A DNA stretch of 64,000 nt from Paracoccus salsus (GCF_021556615.1 NZ_JAKGGD010000001.1:558001-622000); one strand, 5' to 3'. Shown: positions 1 to 8,927, numbered from the stretch's first letter. Notes: generated by a model from the letters alone, not told the origin. Numbers and translations: made by a program.

Positions 1-1267
1 CGAACAGGTCCTGCAGGATTGGAACCTCGCCCTCCAGCCCGACCACCTCGGTGATATGGGTGATCCGGCGCGAGCCGTCGCGCAACCGTGCGGCCTGCAC
101 GATGATGTCGATCGACGACACGGCCATCTCGCGGATCGTCTTGGACGGCAGGGTGAAGCCCCCCATCGTCACCATGGCTTCCAGGCGTGACAGGGCCTCG
201 CGCGGGGTGTTCGCGTGCAGCGTTCCCATCGACCCGTCATGGCCCGTGTTCATGGCCTGAAGAAGATCGAAAGCCTCGGGACCGCGCACCTCGCCGACGA
301 TGATCCGCTCGGGCCGCATCCGGAGGCAGTTCTTGACCAGTTGCCGCATCGTGATCTCGCCAATGCCCTCGATGTTCGGAGGACGAGTCTCGAGGCGAAC
401 GACATGCGGTTGCTGAAGCTGAAGTTCCGCCGAGTCCTCGCAGGTGATGATGCGTTCCTCGGGATCGACGTAGCCGGTCAGGCAATTGAGAAGTGTCGTC
501 TTGCCCGACCCTGTCCCGCCCGAGATGAGCACATTGCAGCGCACGCGCCCGATTATCTTGAGCAGCTCCGCCCCTTCTGGCGTGATCGAGCCAAACTGCA
601 CGAGCTGGTCCAGTGTCAGCTTGTCCTTCTTGAACCTGCGGATCGTCAGTGTCGGCCCGTTCAGCGCAAGCGGCGGCACGATGACGTTGACCCGGCTGCC
701 GTCCGGCAGGCGCGCATCGCACATGGGGCTGGATTCGTCGACGCGGCGCCCGACCTGGCTGACGATACGCTGGCAGACATTGAGAAGATGCGTGTTGTCC
801 CGGAACCGGATGTCGGTCTGGATCATCCTGCCACCGACCTCGATGTAGATCGGATCTTTGCCATTCACCATGATGTCGGCGATGTCATCGCGTGCCAGCA
901 GCGGCTCGAGCGGCCCGTAACCCAGCACGTCGTTGCAGATCTGCTCGACGATCTTGTTCTGAGCGCTGGCAGAGACCGCCGTCGGCTTGGCCGCGATGAT
1001 GTCCACGGCGATGCTGCGGATTTCCTGCCGTGCCTCTTCGGGCTGCATCAGCGCAAGCTGGGTGACGTCGATCGCCTCGAGAAGGGCCGCGAATATTTCA
1101 TTCTTCAGGTCGTAGAAGACGGCGGATCCCTGTGGCAGCGGCTTGCGCCGCTCCTCGGGCGACGCCACCTCCGGCTTGGCGGGCGCGACCGGAGGCTGCG
1201 TGGCCTGGCTGACAGGCTCGACAGGCGCCGTTATGTCAAACTTCAGCCGGTCTCTCTTGCCGAACAC
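1..1267 (-). CDS. cpaF: Tad pilus assembly ATPase CpaF/TadA, 3' end cut by window edge
   Basis: Secretion ATPase that powers Flp pilus assembly at the inner membrane. About 422 codons are visible and the frame runs open off the left edge, so the C-terminus is missing (family members are usually 450-490 residues). The translation shows the Walker A motif GGTGSGKTT, followed by the Asp box, Walker B and His box region typical of CpaF ([24 protein letters not shown]). The N-terminal helical region includes [16 protein letters not shown], a CpaF hallmark. I chose the GTG at 1265-1267 because GGGAGG lies just upstream; no ATG offers a better site. It follows cpaE by about 70 nt on the same strand, as in other alphaproteobacterial tad loci, where tadB and tadC would come next. 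Confidence 0.95.
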   Translation of the reverse strand, partial: MFGKRDRLKFDITAPVEPVSQATQPPVAPAKPEVASPEERRKPLPQGSAVFYDLKNEIFAALLEAIDVTQLALMQPEEARQEIRSIAVDIIAAKPTAVSASAQNKIVEQICNDVLGYGPLEPLLARDDIADIMVNGKDPIYIEVGGRMIQTDIRFRDNTHLLNVCQRIVSQVGRRVDESSPMCDARLPDGSRVNVIVPPLALNGPTLTIRRFKKDKLTLDQLVQFGSITPEGAELLKIIGRVRCNVLISGGTGSGKTTLLNCLTGYVDPEERIITCEDSAELQLQQPHVVRLETRPPNIEGIGEITMRQLVKNCLRMRPERIIVGEVRGPEAFDLLQAMNTGHDGSMGTLHANTPREALSRLEAMVTMGGFTLPSKTIREMAVSSIDIIVQAARLRDGSRRITHITEVVGLEGEVPILQDLF

Positions 1268-1339
1268 GCCACGATCCTCCCTGTCCCTGCCTCGCCCCGG
1301 TTGCCCCGTGTCTGTCGGTCATCACGACGCCCCGCGACC

Positions 1340-2659
1340 TCACCTTGCGCTGCGCCACTTCAGGAACGACCGCGCCGGTCGAGCCGGCGCCGTGCCACCA
1401 AGCGACTGCGCGATCTGGAGGAACGGGCGGCCAGCTGCCGCAGACAACTCGGCCAGCATCTGGCCGCCGTTCGCTGACTTGCTGAACAGCCTTGGCGCAT
1501 ACCCGACCTGCACATCCAGAGGCACGCCAAGCGCCGCGGCGAAGTCAACCGGCCTGATCTCCTCGCGCCTTGGCACGCGAACCTTGTTGAGAACCAGCAC
1601 CGGTTCGACGTCATTCGGCCGGGCCTCTTTCAGAAGATCGAACAGCATCCGTGCATTCCGCAGATTGGCGAGGTCCGGTTCCGCCGTGACGATCACCTCA
1701 TCGACCGAGAGAAGCGCCTGGCGCACCCAGGGCGACCACTCATGCGGAAGATCGAGCAGGACCAGCGGAAAGGTGCTTCTTGCGCGATCAAGAAGCCGAT
1801 CCAGGGCCTCGAGTGACGGGGCAACCACGCTGCGGGACGCAGTGGCGCCGGCAAGCACGCTCAGGTTCGGCGCCGGCTTGTGCAGAAGTCGCTCGAAGGA
1901 GGCATCGTCCAGCCGGTCTGCGCCGTCGAGCTGGTCGGCGAACCCTATCGGAGCATTGATGTTGTAGTTCAGTGCCGCCGTGCCGAACTGCAGGTCCAGA
2001 TCCGCGAGCAAGACCTTGGTTCGGTTTCGCGCCAGCGCCCATGCGGTGTTCTGCGCGACCGTGGATGACCCTGCGCCGCCCTTGCCGCCAATGAACGCCA
2101 CGACCTTGCCGAACTGTGCAGCTTCGTGCTGCGGAAACAGGTTCACGAAGACCGAGATGAGCCGCGAGGGATCAACCGGCGCGACCAGATACTCGGTGAT
2201 GCCGCGTTCCACCAGACGGCGGTAGAGCAGGACGTCGTTGACGCTGCCGACGACGACGACGCGTGTCTTGGCGTCACATACCTCGGCCAAGGTTTCGAGT
2301 TCCTGGAAGAAATCGTCGCTTTGCGCGTCGGCCTCGATCACCAGAAGATCGGGTGTCGGTTGCGTTGCGAAGAACTGCACCGCGCCGCGCAGCCCGCCGG
2401 GGCTTGCATCGAACTCTGCGCGGGACAGCCGCCTGTCCCCGGCGGCTTGCTTCAGCGTGGCAATGAACTCGGGCGTTTCGCAGAAGGCTCTCAGGGTGAT
2501 GTAAGGGATCCGTCCCAGAGGCTGACCGCCATCTTCGCTCGGACCCGCCCGGTCTGCCAGCGCGCCCTGCGCGGCATCGTCCAGGCGACCGGCGCCCGGC
2601 TCATGGCGCGAGCCGGGCGAAACTCTGCTCGGGCCTTCCCGTTCGGTTGCGTTCATCAT
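1340..2659 (-). CDS. cpaE: Tad pilus localisation ATPase CpaE/TadZ
   Basis: A 439-residue MinD/ParA-superfamily protein with an N-terminal receiver-like domain (about residues 45-165), which in the family positions the pilus machine at the pole. The ATPase half begins near residue 165 with KVVAFIGGKGGAGSSTVA, a deviant Walker A that keeps the signature lysine of KGG but has Ser where classical ParA proteins have the second Lys; this is common in CpaE proteins. LLADLDLQFGT follows. Its ATG overlaps the cpaB stop by 4 nt (ATGA), indicating translational coupling. The first 45 residues are low-complexity and probably disordered. Confidence 0.93.
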   Translation of the reverse strand: MMNATEREGPSRVSPGSRHEPGAGRLDDAAQGALADRAGPSEDGGQPLGRIPYITLRAFCETPEFIATLKQAAGDRRLSRAEFDASPGGLRGAVQFFATQPTPDLLVIEADAQSDDFFQELETLAEVCDAKTRVVVVGSVNDVLLYRRLVERGITEYLVAPVDPSRLISVFVNLFPQHEAAQFGKVVAFIGGKGGAGSSTVAQNTAWALARNRTKVLLADLDLQFGTAALNYNINAPIGFADQLDGADRLDDASFERLLHKPAPNLSVLAGATASRSVVAPSLEALDRLLDRARSTFPLVLLDLPHEWSPWVRQALLSVDEVIVTAEPDLANLRNARMLFDLLKEARPNDVEPVLVLNKVRVPRREEIRPVDFAAALGVPLDVQVGYAPRLFSKSANGGQMLAELSAAAGRPFLQIAQSLGGTAPARPARSFLKWRSAR

Positions 2660-3447
2660 CTGCGCACCTGAACCATTTCCTGCTGGATGCCACGGAACAC
2701 GCGGATCGCCTTCATCTCGTCCGCCTGCGCCAGCGTCGCCTCTGCGGCAGCCGGTTCGGGATCGTCCGCCTCGTCGGCATCGCCGACGGAGCGCAGGGCA
2801 AGCGAGATGATTCCGTCGGCCTCAGCCGAAACCACGGTTTCAACGTCTTCGGGGCGCAGCTCCAGCGTCGCCGTCTTGCCGACAACCGACCCCGTGTCCG
2901 CGTCGATCATCTGATCGATCGCCAGCACCCTGACCTTGCGCAGGATCGCCCGACTGCTCGCGTCACTCTGACCGTCCGCACCCTGGCGCAGCTGTGTGTG
3001 AAGCACATCGACCCGATCGTTCGGCAGGATGAAGCCGCCTGCGCTCGTGTCGGCGCTGATCCTCACGGCGACCGCGCGGCTTCCCCGCGACAGCATCACC
3101 GACAGCAGGCCGGACCCACTTGGTGCCAGCTTGCCCAGATGAACCGGCTCGCCGTTCATGATCGGGCTTCGCACCGCCATCCCTGCGATCTCGTCCGCCG
3201 CTGCGGGTTTCGCAGCCTGCGTGATGTAACTGTCATTCAACGCGTCCTTCGGCCAAGGCTGCCAGCGCAGTTCAGCTGCCTCGATCCGGCTGCCGGGCAC
3301 GATGTCCGCCGCGGCCACAAGGACTTGCTCCAGCGGAGCGGCGGCTTGCGGCACCTGATTGCTGCCCTCGGCCCGGGGAAGCCCGGAAATCCAGGCTGCG
3401 GCCCCGCCGCTCATCAGCGCCAGGATGAAAATCGCCTTTCGCAGCAT
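2656..3447 (-). CDS. cpaB: Flp pilus assembly protein CpaB/RcpC
   Basis: A 263-residue protein with an N-terminal membrane anchor (MLRKAIFILALMSGGAAAW), then a SAF-like domain (VLVAAADIVPGSRIEAAELRWQPWP) and a C-terminal RcpC region (PNDRVDVLHT). CpaB interacts with the outer-membrane secretin in Tad systems. The frame is open upstream to 3591, but I placed the start at ATG 3445-3447 because AAGGAG precedes it and the hydrophobic anchor begins there; the upstream part has no family similarity. It sits between cpaA and cpaE in one leftward operon. Confidence 0.92.
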   Translation of the reverse strand: MLRKAIFILALMSGGAAAWISGLPRAEGSNQVPQAAAPLEQVLVAAADIVPGSRIEAAELRWQPWPKDALNDSYITQAAKPAAADEIAGMAVRSPIMNGEPVHLGKLAPSGSGLLSVMLSRGSRAVAVRISADTSAGGFILPNDRVDVLHTQLRQGADGQSDASSRAILRKVRVLAIDQMIDADTGSVVGKTATLELRPEDVETVVSAEADGIISLALRSVGDADEADDPEPAAAEATLAQADEMKAIRVFRGIQQEMVQVRR

Positions 3448-3505
3448 CGAGGGTTTCTCCTTTCGCAGTGTCGGCCCGGGCGACGGCAACGCAGGCCCGC
3501 CGTTT

Positions 3506-4009
3506 TTACAGCCATGCGGCAACCCCCGGCATGTCCATGTAGATCGTGATGCCTGCGGCCGCGATTGCGACCCCGTAGGGAACCCCCGCATCGCGCTGGT
3601 GAAGCCGGGCGATCCAGTCCCGCCGCCGCCACGATTCCGGCAGGCGGCCCCGCCGAAAGACCATCAGCAGGATCGTCAGCATGGCGCCGAAGAGCGACGT
3701 GTAGAGGATGAACGGGGCGAGGTTGTCCGCACCAAGCCAGAGCGCGGCGACGGTCAGCAGCTTCACGTCGCCCCCACCCATCCAGCGATGACAAAAGCCC
3801 CAGAAACCTGCGGCGAAGGCGACCGAGGCCGCTGCAATCGACCAGATGATGTCCTGCAGCGTCAGGCCGACCAGGGGGATGGCCACGAAGTAGCCAGCGA
3901 ACAAGATCAGGATCAGGTGGTTGGGGATCCTCATGGTCCTCAGGTCACCGACCCCTGCGTGGATCAGCATGACAGGAAAGAACAGCAGCAGAAGCGTGGA
4001 AAAACTCAT
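3506..4009 (-). CDS. cpaA: Prepilin peptidase CpaA/TadV, A24A family
   Basis: A 167-residue polytopic aspartyl protease that cleaves the Flp prepilin leader. Both catalytic aspartates are visible: GVGDLRTMRIPNH near residue 22 and GGGDVKLLT near residue 80. The size matches the short, methylase-less TadV class. Predicted membrane segments lie at about residues 3-18, 31-50, 58-72 and 98-115. The gene follows flp and a hairpin, and precedes cpaB in the same operon. The sequence before the ATG is a poor ribosome-binding site, consistent with lower expression than flp. Confidence 0.92.
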   Translation of the reverse strand: MSFSTLLLLFFPVMLIHAGVGDLRTMRIPNHLILILFAGYFVAIPLVGLTLQDIIWSIAAASVAFAAGFWGFCHRWMGGGDVKLLTVAALWLGADNLAPFILYTSLFGAMLTILLMVFRRGRLPESWRRRDWIARLHQRDAGVPYGVAIAAAGITIYMDMPGVAAWL

Positions 4010-4043
4010 GTCAGCCGGACCGTCGCTGGCCGTGTCCGAGGTT

Positions 4044-4067
4044 GCCGGCAGGCGGTTCCCTGCCGGC
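4044..4067 (-). terminator. Intra-operon hairpin downstream of flp
   Basis: A perfect 9-bp inverted repeat, GCCGGCAGG (4044-4052) and CCTGCCGGC (4059-4067), with a 6-nt loop. It begins 15 nt after the flp stop and ends before cpaA. No T-run follows on the minus strand, so it is more likely an RNA-stabilising or attenuating hairpin than a strong terminator. That would allow much more pilin than peptidase to be made. Confidence 0.65.
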
Positions 4068-4082
4068 GATCGCGGAGGAGGA

Positions 4083-4250
4083 TCAGGGGGTGAGAGCGGT
4101 CGTAATTGCGGCGAAGGTTGCCTGCAGCTGCGGGCGCATCAACGTCAGCGATCCGACAACCACAACGGCGACGAGCGCGGCGATCAGCCCATACTCGATG
4201 GCGGTGGCACCAGAATCGTCCTTTACGAGGCGGCGAAGGCGATTTTTCAT
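4083..4250 (-). CDS. flp: Flp/Fap-type pilin subunit
   Basis: A 55-residue major pilin. The prepilin shows a short basic leader (MKNRLRRLVKDDSG), then the conserved Glu-Tyr pair in ATAIEYGLIAALVAVVVVG, which starts the hydrophobic helix that packs the pilus core. Processing would be by CpaA after the Gly at residue 14. The start ATG at 4248-4250 has AGGAG about 8 nt upstream. It is the first gene of the leftward tad arm and its reading frame is easily missed because it is so short. Confidence 0.95.
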   Translation of the reverse strand: MKNRLRRLVKDDSGATAIEYGLIAALVAVVVVGSLTLMRPQLQATFAAITTALTP

Positions 4251-4672
4251 GACAAGGCTCCTGTCTTTTGCTGTGCAAGCACCGGCCGACGCCGGCGCCG
4301 CTGGGTGAGGTCAGACGACCGGGACGCGTAAAGCATGTTGTCGAAAGCTTTCACGGCGATCATCTTCAGGCTGTATGTGCGACTGGGCTACAGCGCACCG
4401 TAGTTCCTTATTGATACGCCATAGGCCCGAGCGCGCAAATCGAACTGTGTCTAAAACTTTATTATAAATATGTTAATGAATGGTCCTCATGGTTTCACCC
4501 TGGCCTCGCGCCGTGGCGATTCTGGCTGGAGCCTACAGCCTCAGATTGTCTTGCCGCATGGCCATTCCGAAGGAATAATGCAACCACGAGGGGAATATGC
4601 TTTCAGATCGATCTGGACAGGACTTGCCCCTCATGCCACTACTATCGACCAATAGAAGGGGCAGGTCTGAAC
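4251..4672. promoter_or_regulatory. Divergent intergenic region between the two tad arms
   Basis: 422 nt without a supported gene, separating flp (leftward) from the TPR lipoprotein gene (rightward). It contains an AT-rich island around 4450-4480 in otherwise GC-rich DNA. On the minus strand this holds TATAAT (complement of 4461-4466), a plausible -10 for flp that would imply a leader of about 200 nt. No convincing -35 was seen, so the promoter assignment is tentative. Confidence 0.4.
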
Positions 4673-5182
4673 ATGGCACTGACACCGCGGCCGCGGGATT
4701 CCCGTCGCGCCTCGCGCAGCCGGGCGCTTGTTTTGATGGTGGGCATCGTTGCGGCCACGGGCTGCACCGAGGGCAATGTTGCCAGTCCGCGCCAATCGAT
4801 TCCCGCAACCGTGCCAAGCGTGCCCAAGGGAAGTGAGCTGGCAACAGCCCGAACCAGCTATGATGCCGGCAATTTCGGCTTCGCCGCACGCTATTTCGAG
4901 ATGGCGCTGAAGGCTTCGCCGGCCGACATGGAGGCTTGCCTCGGCCTTGCGGGATCCTACGACTGGCTGCACCGCTTCGACCTTGCGGACCGCACCTATG
5001 CCAAATGCCGCCGGATCGGTGGCGAAACCTTCGCCTATCACAACAATATCGGCTTCTCGTATTACCTTCGGGGCGACTACGGGCTGGCGGCAGTCAGCCT
5101 GGCTCAGGCACGACGGTTGCAGCCCGGCCACCCGGTGATCGAGACAAATCTCAGGATCCTTCGCGATGCCTCCTCTGGTTGA
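4673..5182 (+). CDS. TPR lipoprotein, TadD-like
   Basis: A 169-residue lipoprotein. The basic N-terminus and hydrophobic stretch end in a lipobox with Cys31 (VAATGC), so it is probably an outer-membrane lipoprotein. Residues about 55-165 form two or three TPR-like helical pairs (ARTSYDAGNFGFAARYFEMAL and HNNIGFSYYLRGDYGLAAVS). TadD proteins in Tad loci are TPR lipoproteins of this kind and act as pilotins or assembly scaffolds for the secretin. The secretin gene begins inside this ORF (17-nt overlap), which supports a joint role. Confidence 0.85.
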   Translation: MALTPRPRDSRRASRSRALVLMVGIVAATGCTEGNVASPRQSIPATVPSVPKGSELATARTSYDAGNFGFAARYFEMALKASPADMEACLGLAGSYDWLHRFDLADRTYAKCRRIGGETFAYHNNIGFSYYLRGDYGLAAVSLAQARRLQPGHPVIETNLRILRDASSG

Positions 5183-6548
5183 AGCCGTTCTGGCGCGTCT
5201 CGCCCTTGTATTGTTGCTGATATGGCCGGTCGCGCTCCCGGCCGCGGCGCAGGACAGCGTGGGCCTCACGCTCAGCACCCGTCGCGCGGCACAGGTGCAG
5301 GTTCCGGTCGGCGAGTCGCAGGTGTTCACGACCACCCAGGACATCGACCAGCTGGTGATCGGAAACCCCGCGGTCGCCGATGTGGTCGTGATTTCGCCGC
5401 GATCCTTCTACATTCTCGGGCAAAGCCTCGGACAGACGAACCTGCAGATCTTTGCCGGAGGGGAGGCGCTTGTCGGCCTCGTGGATCTTGAAGTGACCGT
5501 GGACACGGGCGATCTGGCCTCCGTGATCCGCAGTGTCGCTCCGGGGGCGAGTGTCCGGGTCGCGTCGGTGAACGGCAGGCTGCGGCTTTCGGGAACAGTG
5601 CAGGATGCGGTGACGATGACGCGCATTCTTGATGTTGCCGAGCAATATGGGTCGGACGAGGTGATCAACGCGATCCAGATCACGGACCCGCAGCAGGTAT
5701 TCCTGAAGGTCCGGATGATCGAGGCGTCGCGGGAAGCCGGTCGGGCCATCGGCCTGGGCGTCAGCGGCAGCGGCAACTCGGGCACCATCCGGCTTGGCAC
5801 CGGACGGATCGCCAACCCTGTCCCCTTCGGCAGCTTTCTTGCCACCATGGTCGAGAACGGCGTGTCGGTATCGCTTCTGATCGAGGCGCTGGAGGAACGG
5901 GGGCTCGTCCGCAACCTTGCCGAACCGACCCTTGCGGCCCTGTCGGGAGAAACCGCCAGCTTTCTTGCCGGCGGCGAAGTCCCCATTCCCGTCGCGCAGA
6001 ACGACAGCGAGGTGACGGTCCAATACAAGGAGTTCGGCGTCCGTCTCACCTTCACGCCGGTTGTGCTTGGCAACGGGCTGATCAACCTGAAACTGGAGCC
6101 CGAGGTCAGCCAGCTCGATCTGAACAGGACCTACAACACCGGGACCATCGAACTGCCAAGCTTCTCGACACGCCGAGCCAGCACCACCATCGAACTCCGC
6201 GCCGGTCAGAGCTTTGTCATCGCGGGCCTGCTTCAGCGCAACAACGCACGACGTCAGTCGCAAGTACCCTGGCTGGGCAGCGTCCCGATCCTTGGGACAC
6301 TGTTCCGGTCTGCGTCCTGGCAGAAGGATGAGACGGACCTGGTCATCATCGTGACGCCCTACCTCAACAGGCCCGAAGGCATGTCGGCAACCGTCGCGAC
6401 ACCGCTCGACAGTTCCATCCTCACGACGGAACAGGAGTTCTTCCTGCGCGGCAAGCAGGAGATCACCAGAGGCGAACTTGAACGCCGGTTGCGCCAGCGC
6501 GCCATCGACGGCCCGTTCGGACATATCCTGGGCAGTTCGAATGGTTAA
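5166..6548 (+). CDS. cpaC: Outer-membrane secretin CpaC/RcpA of the Tad pilus
   Basis: A 460-residue type II/IV secretin that forms the outer-membrane pore for the Flp pilus. It has a signal peptide (ALVLLLIWPVALPAAAQD), the pilus-assembly N-domain (QVPVGESQVFTTTQDIDQLV, about residues 40-115), a BON-like segment (VNGRLRLSGTVQDAVTMTRI) and the secretin beta-barrel domain from about residue 185 to 410 (VPIPVAQN, IELRAGQSFVIAGLL, VPWLGSVPILGTLFRS). The ATG lies within the end of the upstream TPR gene. In many alphaproteobacteria cpaC sits in the same arm as cpaB; here it is in the divergent arm. Confidence 0.95.
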   Translation: MPPLVEAVLARLALVLLLIWPVALPAAAQDSVGLTLSTRRAAQVQVPVGESQVFTTTQDIDQLVIGNPAVADVVVISPRSFYILGQSLGQTNLQIFAGGEALVGLVDLEVTVDTGDLASVIRSVAPGASVRVASVNGRLRLSGTVQDAVTMTRILDVAEQYGSDEVINAIQITDPQQVFLKVRMIEASREAGRAIGLGVSGSGNSGTIRLGTGRIANPVPFGSFLATMVENGVSVSLLIEALEERGLVRNLAEPTLAALSGETASFLAGGEVPIPVAQNDSEVTVQYKEFGVRLTFTPVVLGNGLINLKLEPEVSQLDLNRTYNTGTIELPSFSTRRASTTIELRAGQSFVIAGLLQRNNARRQSQVPWLGSVPILGTLFRSASWQKDETDLVIIVTPYLNRPEGMSATVATPLDSSILTTEQEFFLRGKQEITRGELERRLRQRAIDGPFGHILGSSNG

Positions 6549-6798
6549 GTTCCTGCCGGCCCTGTCCCTGATGCTCGTCTCGGGCTGCACGGACCCCATG
6601 TCCTCCTCGGACGGCATCTGGCCTGCGGCGGGAGTAGCACAGGCGACCAACTTGAACAATCAGACGACCGGCACGACCCCGATCCATGACTGGCGCGCCA
6701 GCCCGGGCGGTTCCGGCCCGCGTGCTGCCCGGGTTCTGCAGGATTACCAGACCAGCCCAGGTCAAGCCATCGCGCCGGGGGCCGCATCTCCGGACTAG
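6541..6798 (+). CDS. Small lipoprotein of the tad locus
   Basis: An 85-residue protein whose ATG overlaps the end of the secretin gene by 8 nt. The N-terminus MVKFLPALSLMLVSGC is a lipoprotein signal with Cys16. The mature part is short, polar and rich in Gly, Pro, Ser and Gln with no recognised domain. Its place directly after the secretin suggests an accessory outer-membrane role in pilus assembly (inference). It is too short to be a CpaD homologue, which is usually more than 200 residues. Confidence 0.75.
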   Translation: MVKFLPALSLMLVSGCTDPMSSSDGIWPAAGVAQATNLNNQTTGTTPIHDWRASPGGSGPRAARVLQDYQTSPGQAIAPGAASPD

Positions 6799-7187
6799 CC
6801 GCGGGTGTTGGCGACCCGGATGCCAGGCCGCAGCTTCGGCACTCTCAGGTTCAACGCCCCCATCCGCGTCCCCGGCTCGCGGTCACGACACAGCGCCAAC
6901 AAGGCGAGGATTTGCACCCCGTCCCCTGACACGACCCCGGTCCGTGACAACTGGCTTCCTCATCAGTCCGTTTGGCAGAACAGGGAACCCGCTCGTTCAA
7001 GGCGCGCGAGGATTCCCCGTGCCCGGGAAGACAGTCGTGCCGAAGGGGATGCCAGAACGATATGCGGAAACCCTTTAAATCTTTACATAATCTCCGCCCA
7101 GCTTGACCGCATTGCGCGTTGATCGGCCCGCACATGACCGTTATCTGTTTTCAAAGACCCTCCGCCACGAGCATGAGGCTCTGCGAC
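6799..7187. other. Intergenic stretch, no gene recognised
   Basis: 389 nt between the small lipoprotein gene and the first TadE-like gene. Short frames in it look like shadow translation with no family similarity. A local AT-rich patch near 7070-7090 could hold a promoter for the TadE pair, but no clear -35/-10 was seen. Confidence 0.4.
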
Positions 7188-7637
7188 ATGATGGCATTTC
7201 TCCGCAAACCCGCATTTCGAAGGCTGGCCGCGATCGTCCCGGCGCAACGCGGCGCCTCTGCCGTCGAGTTCGCGCTTCTGGCTCCGGTCCTCACGCTCGC
7301 GCTTCTGTTGACGGTGGATGTGGGGCGTGCCCTGACGGAACAGATGACGATAGGCTCTGTGCTGCGGACCGGCGCGCAAAGCGCAATTGCCGGCGGCGAC
7401 GCAGCAACCATCGGCCTAAGCCTGAATGGCTCCACGGCTGACGAGGCCCTGGCGGTCGCTGTCGCCCGCATCTGCTCCTGCCCCGAGAATCCGCAAGTCC
7501 GGTTGGATTGCTCGGCGACCTGCGCCGGGTCCGCGCCGACGGACATCTACTACATCCTCAGCGCCAACAAGGTCTTCTCGGGACTCCTTCTTCCAAGCCT
7601 GTCACTGTCCCGGTCGCTTCAGGTTCAGGTCCGGTGA
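7188..7637 (+). CDS. TadE-like pseudopilin
   Basis: About 149 residues. The N-terminal type IVb pseudopilin signature QRGASAVEFALLAPVLTLAL has the conserved Glu preceding a single transmembrane helix, as in TadE/TadF minor pilins that are processed by the TadV peptidase. The C-terminal domain carries four cysteines near ICSCPENPQ and LDCSATC that could form disulfides. I placed the start at ATG 7188, with GAGG 9 nt upstream; in-frame ATGs at 7173 and 7134 are alternatives. The next gene overlaps its stop. Confidence 0.85.
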   Translation: MMAFLRKPAFRRLAAIVPAQRGASAVEFALLAPVLTLALLLTVDVGRALTEQMTIGSVLRTGAQSAIAGGDAATIGLSLNGSTADEALAVAVARICSCPENPQVRLDCSATCAGSAPTDIYYILSANKVFSGLLLPSLSLSRSLQVQVR

Positions 7638-8035
7638 GCATCCGCGCTCCGTTCCGTCGGCTGGCCAGCTGCAGGTCCGGAGCGGCGGCCGTCGAATTTG
7701 CCATGGTGGGCCTTCTCGTTGTTGGTCTCATCCTCGGCATTTCCGAGTTCGGGCGCGCCCTCTATCTTCTTAACCAACTCGCATTCGCTGCGGATATCGC
7801 AACGCGCCGCGTCCTGATCGACCCGCCGGAAACGGTCGGCGACCTTGAAGATCTCGAGGAGGCGATCCTCGATGCGGTGACGTTCGACCGAGATGCGTTC
7901 CGTGTCGAACTTGGCCTTCCCGCCGCGGACGGCGCCATGCCGATCACGCTCAGCCACCCGCTGACGCTGCTGGTTCCCGGCGTGAACCAGGGAAGCTTCG
8001 TGCTGCGCGTGCAGCGCCGTATTCAGGTGCCGTGA
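7634..8035 (+). CDS. Second TadE-like pseudopilin (TadE/TadF)
   Basis: A 133-residue protein that starts at a GTG overlapping the previous stop by 4 nt (GTGA), so it is translationally coupled. It shows the pseudopilin signature CRSGAAAVEFAMVGLLVVGL near residue 14, followed by a membrane helix and a small acidic periplasmic domain (PPETVGDLEDLEEAILDAV). Paired TadE-type genes at the end of a tad arm are usual. It lacks the four cysteines seen in the first TadE-like protein. Confidence 0.85.
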   Translation: MSIRAPFRRLASCRSGAAAVEFAMVGLLVVGLILGISEFGRALYLLNQLAFAADIATRRVLIDPPETVGDLEDLEEAILDAVTFDRDAFRVELGLPAADGAMPITLSHPLTLLVPGVNQGSFVLRVQRRIQVP

Positions 8036-8101
8036 CAGCCATCGCCATCCCCACCCTGGCCGGTCGCTTCGGCTTCAGACGCATGAGCAAGGCCGGCGCG
8101 C

Positions 8102-8467
8102 TCAGCGTGGTCCTGCGGGCATTGGTGGTCCTATCAGATCCGGCGGATAAAGGATCCTGCCCGTATGCACGTTCATGCAGCCGGTCTCTGCATTGTCGCG
8201 CAGGCTTTCGAGAAACAACCGGCACGCCCGCTCGTTCAACAGATGCACCGTCGAGAAGCCTCGCCTGATGTTGAAAGGAGTCCAGTTGGCCTGGCCCCGG
8301 ATGATCGTCCGAGGGCCCGGAGGTTCGATGACGGAAGGCTTGTCCAGGAAATACGACTCGTCGACGATATCCAGTTCATCCTCGAAGTCACCGGGCTCGG
8401 GCTGAGCCTGGGCCGCCCCTGCGACCAGAAGCAGCGCGCAGAAGGCGATGCGGGTGATGCGGCTCAC
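8102..8467 (-). CDS. Small secreted protein of unknown function
   Basis: A 121-residue protein with a clear Sec signal (VSRITRIAFCALLLVAGAAQAQ), acidic N-terminal mature part (PGDFEDELDIVDESYF) and no recognised domain. Two cysteines remain in the C-terminal half (ERACRLF, ETGCMNV) and could pair. The GTG at 8465-8467 has GAGGAG 10 nt upstream, and the signal peptide begins exactly there, so I reject the longer upstream extension, which runs into the transposase remnant. It converges with the second TadE gene. It may belong to the same family of accessory exported proteins found at 8.9-13.0 kb, but no sequence link was seen. Confidence 0.65.
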   Translation of the reverse strand: MSRITRIAFCALLLVAGAAQAQPEPGDFEDELDIVDESYFLDKPSVIEPPGPRTIIRGQANWTPFNIRRGFSTVHLLNERACRLFLESLRDNAETGCMNVHTGRILYPPDLIGPPMPAGPR

Positions 8468-8574
8468 GTTTGGGATTCTCCTCGTTCGACCTGTCCAAGC
8501 GCCATCGCGACGGCGCGGGATCCTGTGTCTCGATACGACATCATGGCGCGGCGCCCAAGGCGAAATGGCTCTCG

Positions 8575-8790
8575 GGCGTCGAAACGCCCGTTGACCATTA
8601 TGGCCCGCTGATGACGGGCCGCAACCCGTTCGCGGACGGCGCGTCCGCCCTGCTTGCGATTGCCGATGGCGAGGTGGATTGGCGTCGTCGCGGCCCTCGC
8701 GGTCGGGAACGGGCCCCTGGTTTTCAGCGTATTCCGCAGCACCCGGTTCAGCGATTCCACGGCATTCGTGGTGCAGATGATCCTCCCGAT
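8575..8790 (-). pseudogene. IS256-family (Mutator) transposase remnant, C-terminal part
   Basis: A decayed fragment encoding RIICTTNAVESLNRVLRNTL then KTRGPFPTARAA, which matches the conserved C-terminal block of IS256-family transposases (I-Y-T-T-N-A-I-E-S-L-N-R, then K-T-R-G-x-F-P). A weaker match to the terminal Q-F-A-I motif follows (RAIMVNGRFDA). The catalytic DDE core upstream is absent and no terminal inverted repeats were found. It marks past IS activity at the boundary between the tad locus and the exported-protein block. Confidence 0.8.
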
Positions 8791-8927
8791 CAGGGCACCG
8801 AAGGCAAAGAACGGGTTCGCGTTGAACGGACCGAACAGGCGGCAAGCTGCCATCGGAAATCCGAACCGGCTCGACGATACTCCCGGGCGGCAAGAACCCC
8901 GCCGGCACGCGCATTTCGCGCCGCCGC

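Noticed and set aside
215..1477. Plus-strand open frame opposite cpaF
   Set aside because: Antisense to an intact ATPase with all motifs, and without any family match.
7119..7187. TTG 7119 and ATG 7134 as the TadE start
   Set aside because: They add a non-pilin leader; the GAGG before ATG 7188 and the position of the pseudopilin signature favour the shorter form, although ATG 7173 cannot be excluded.
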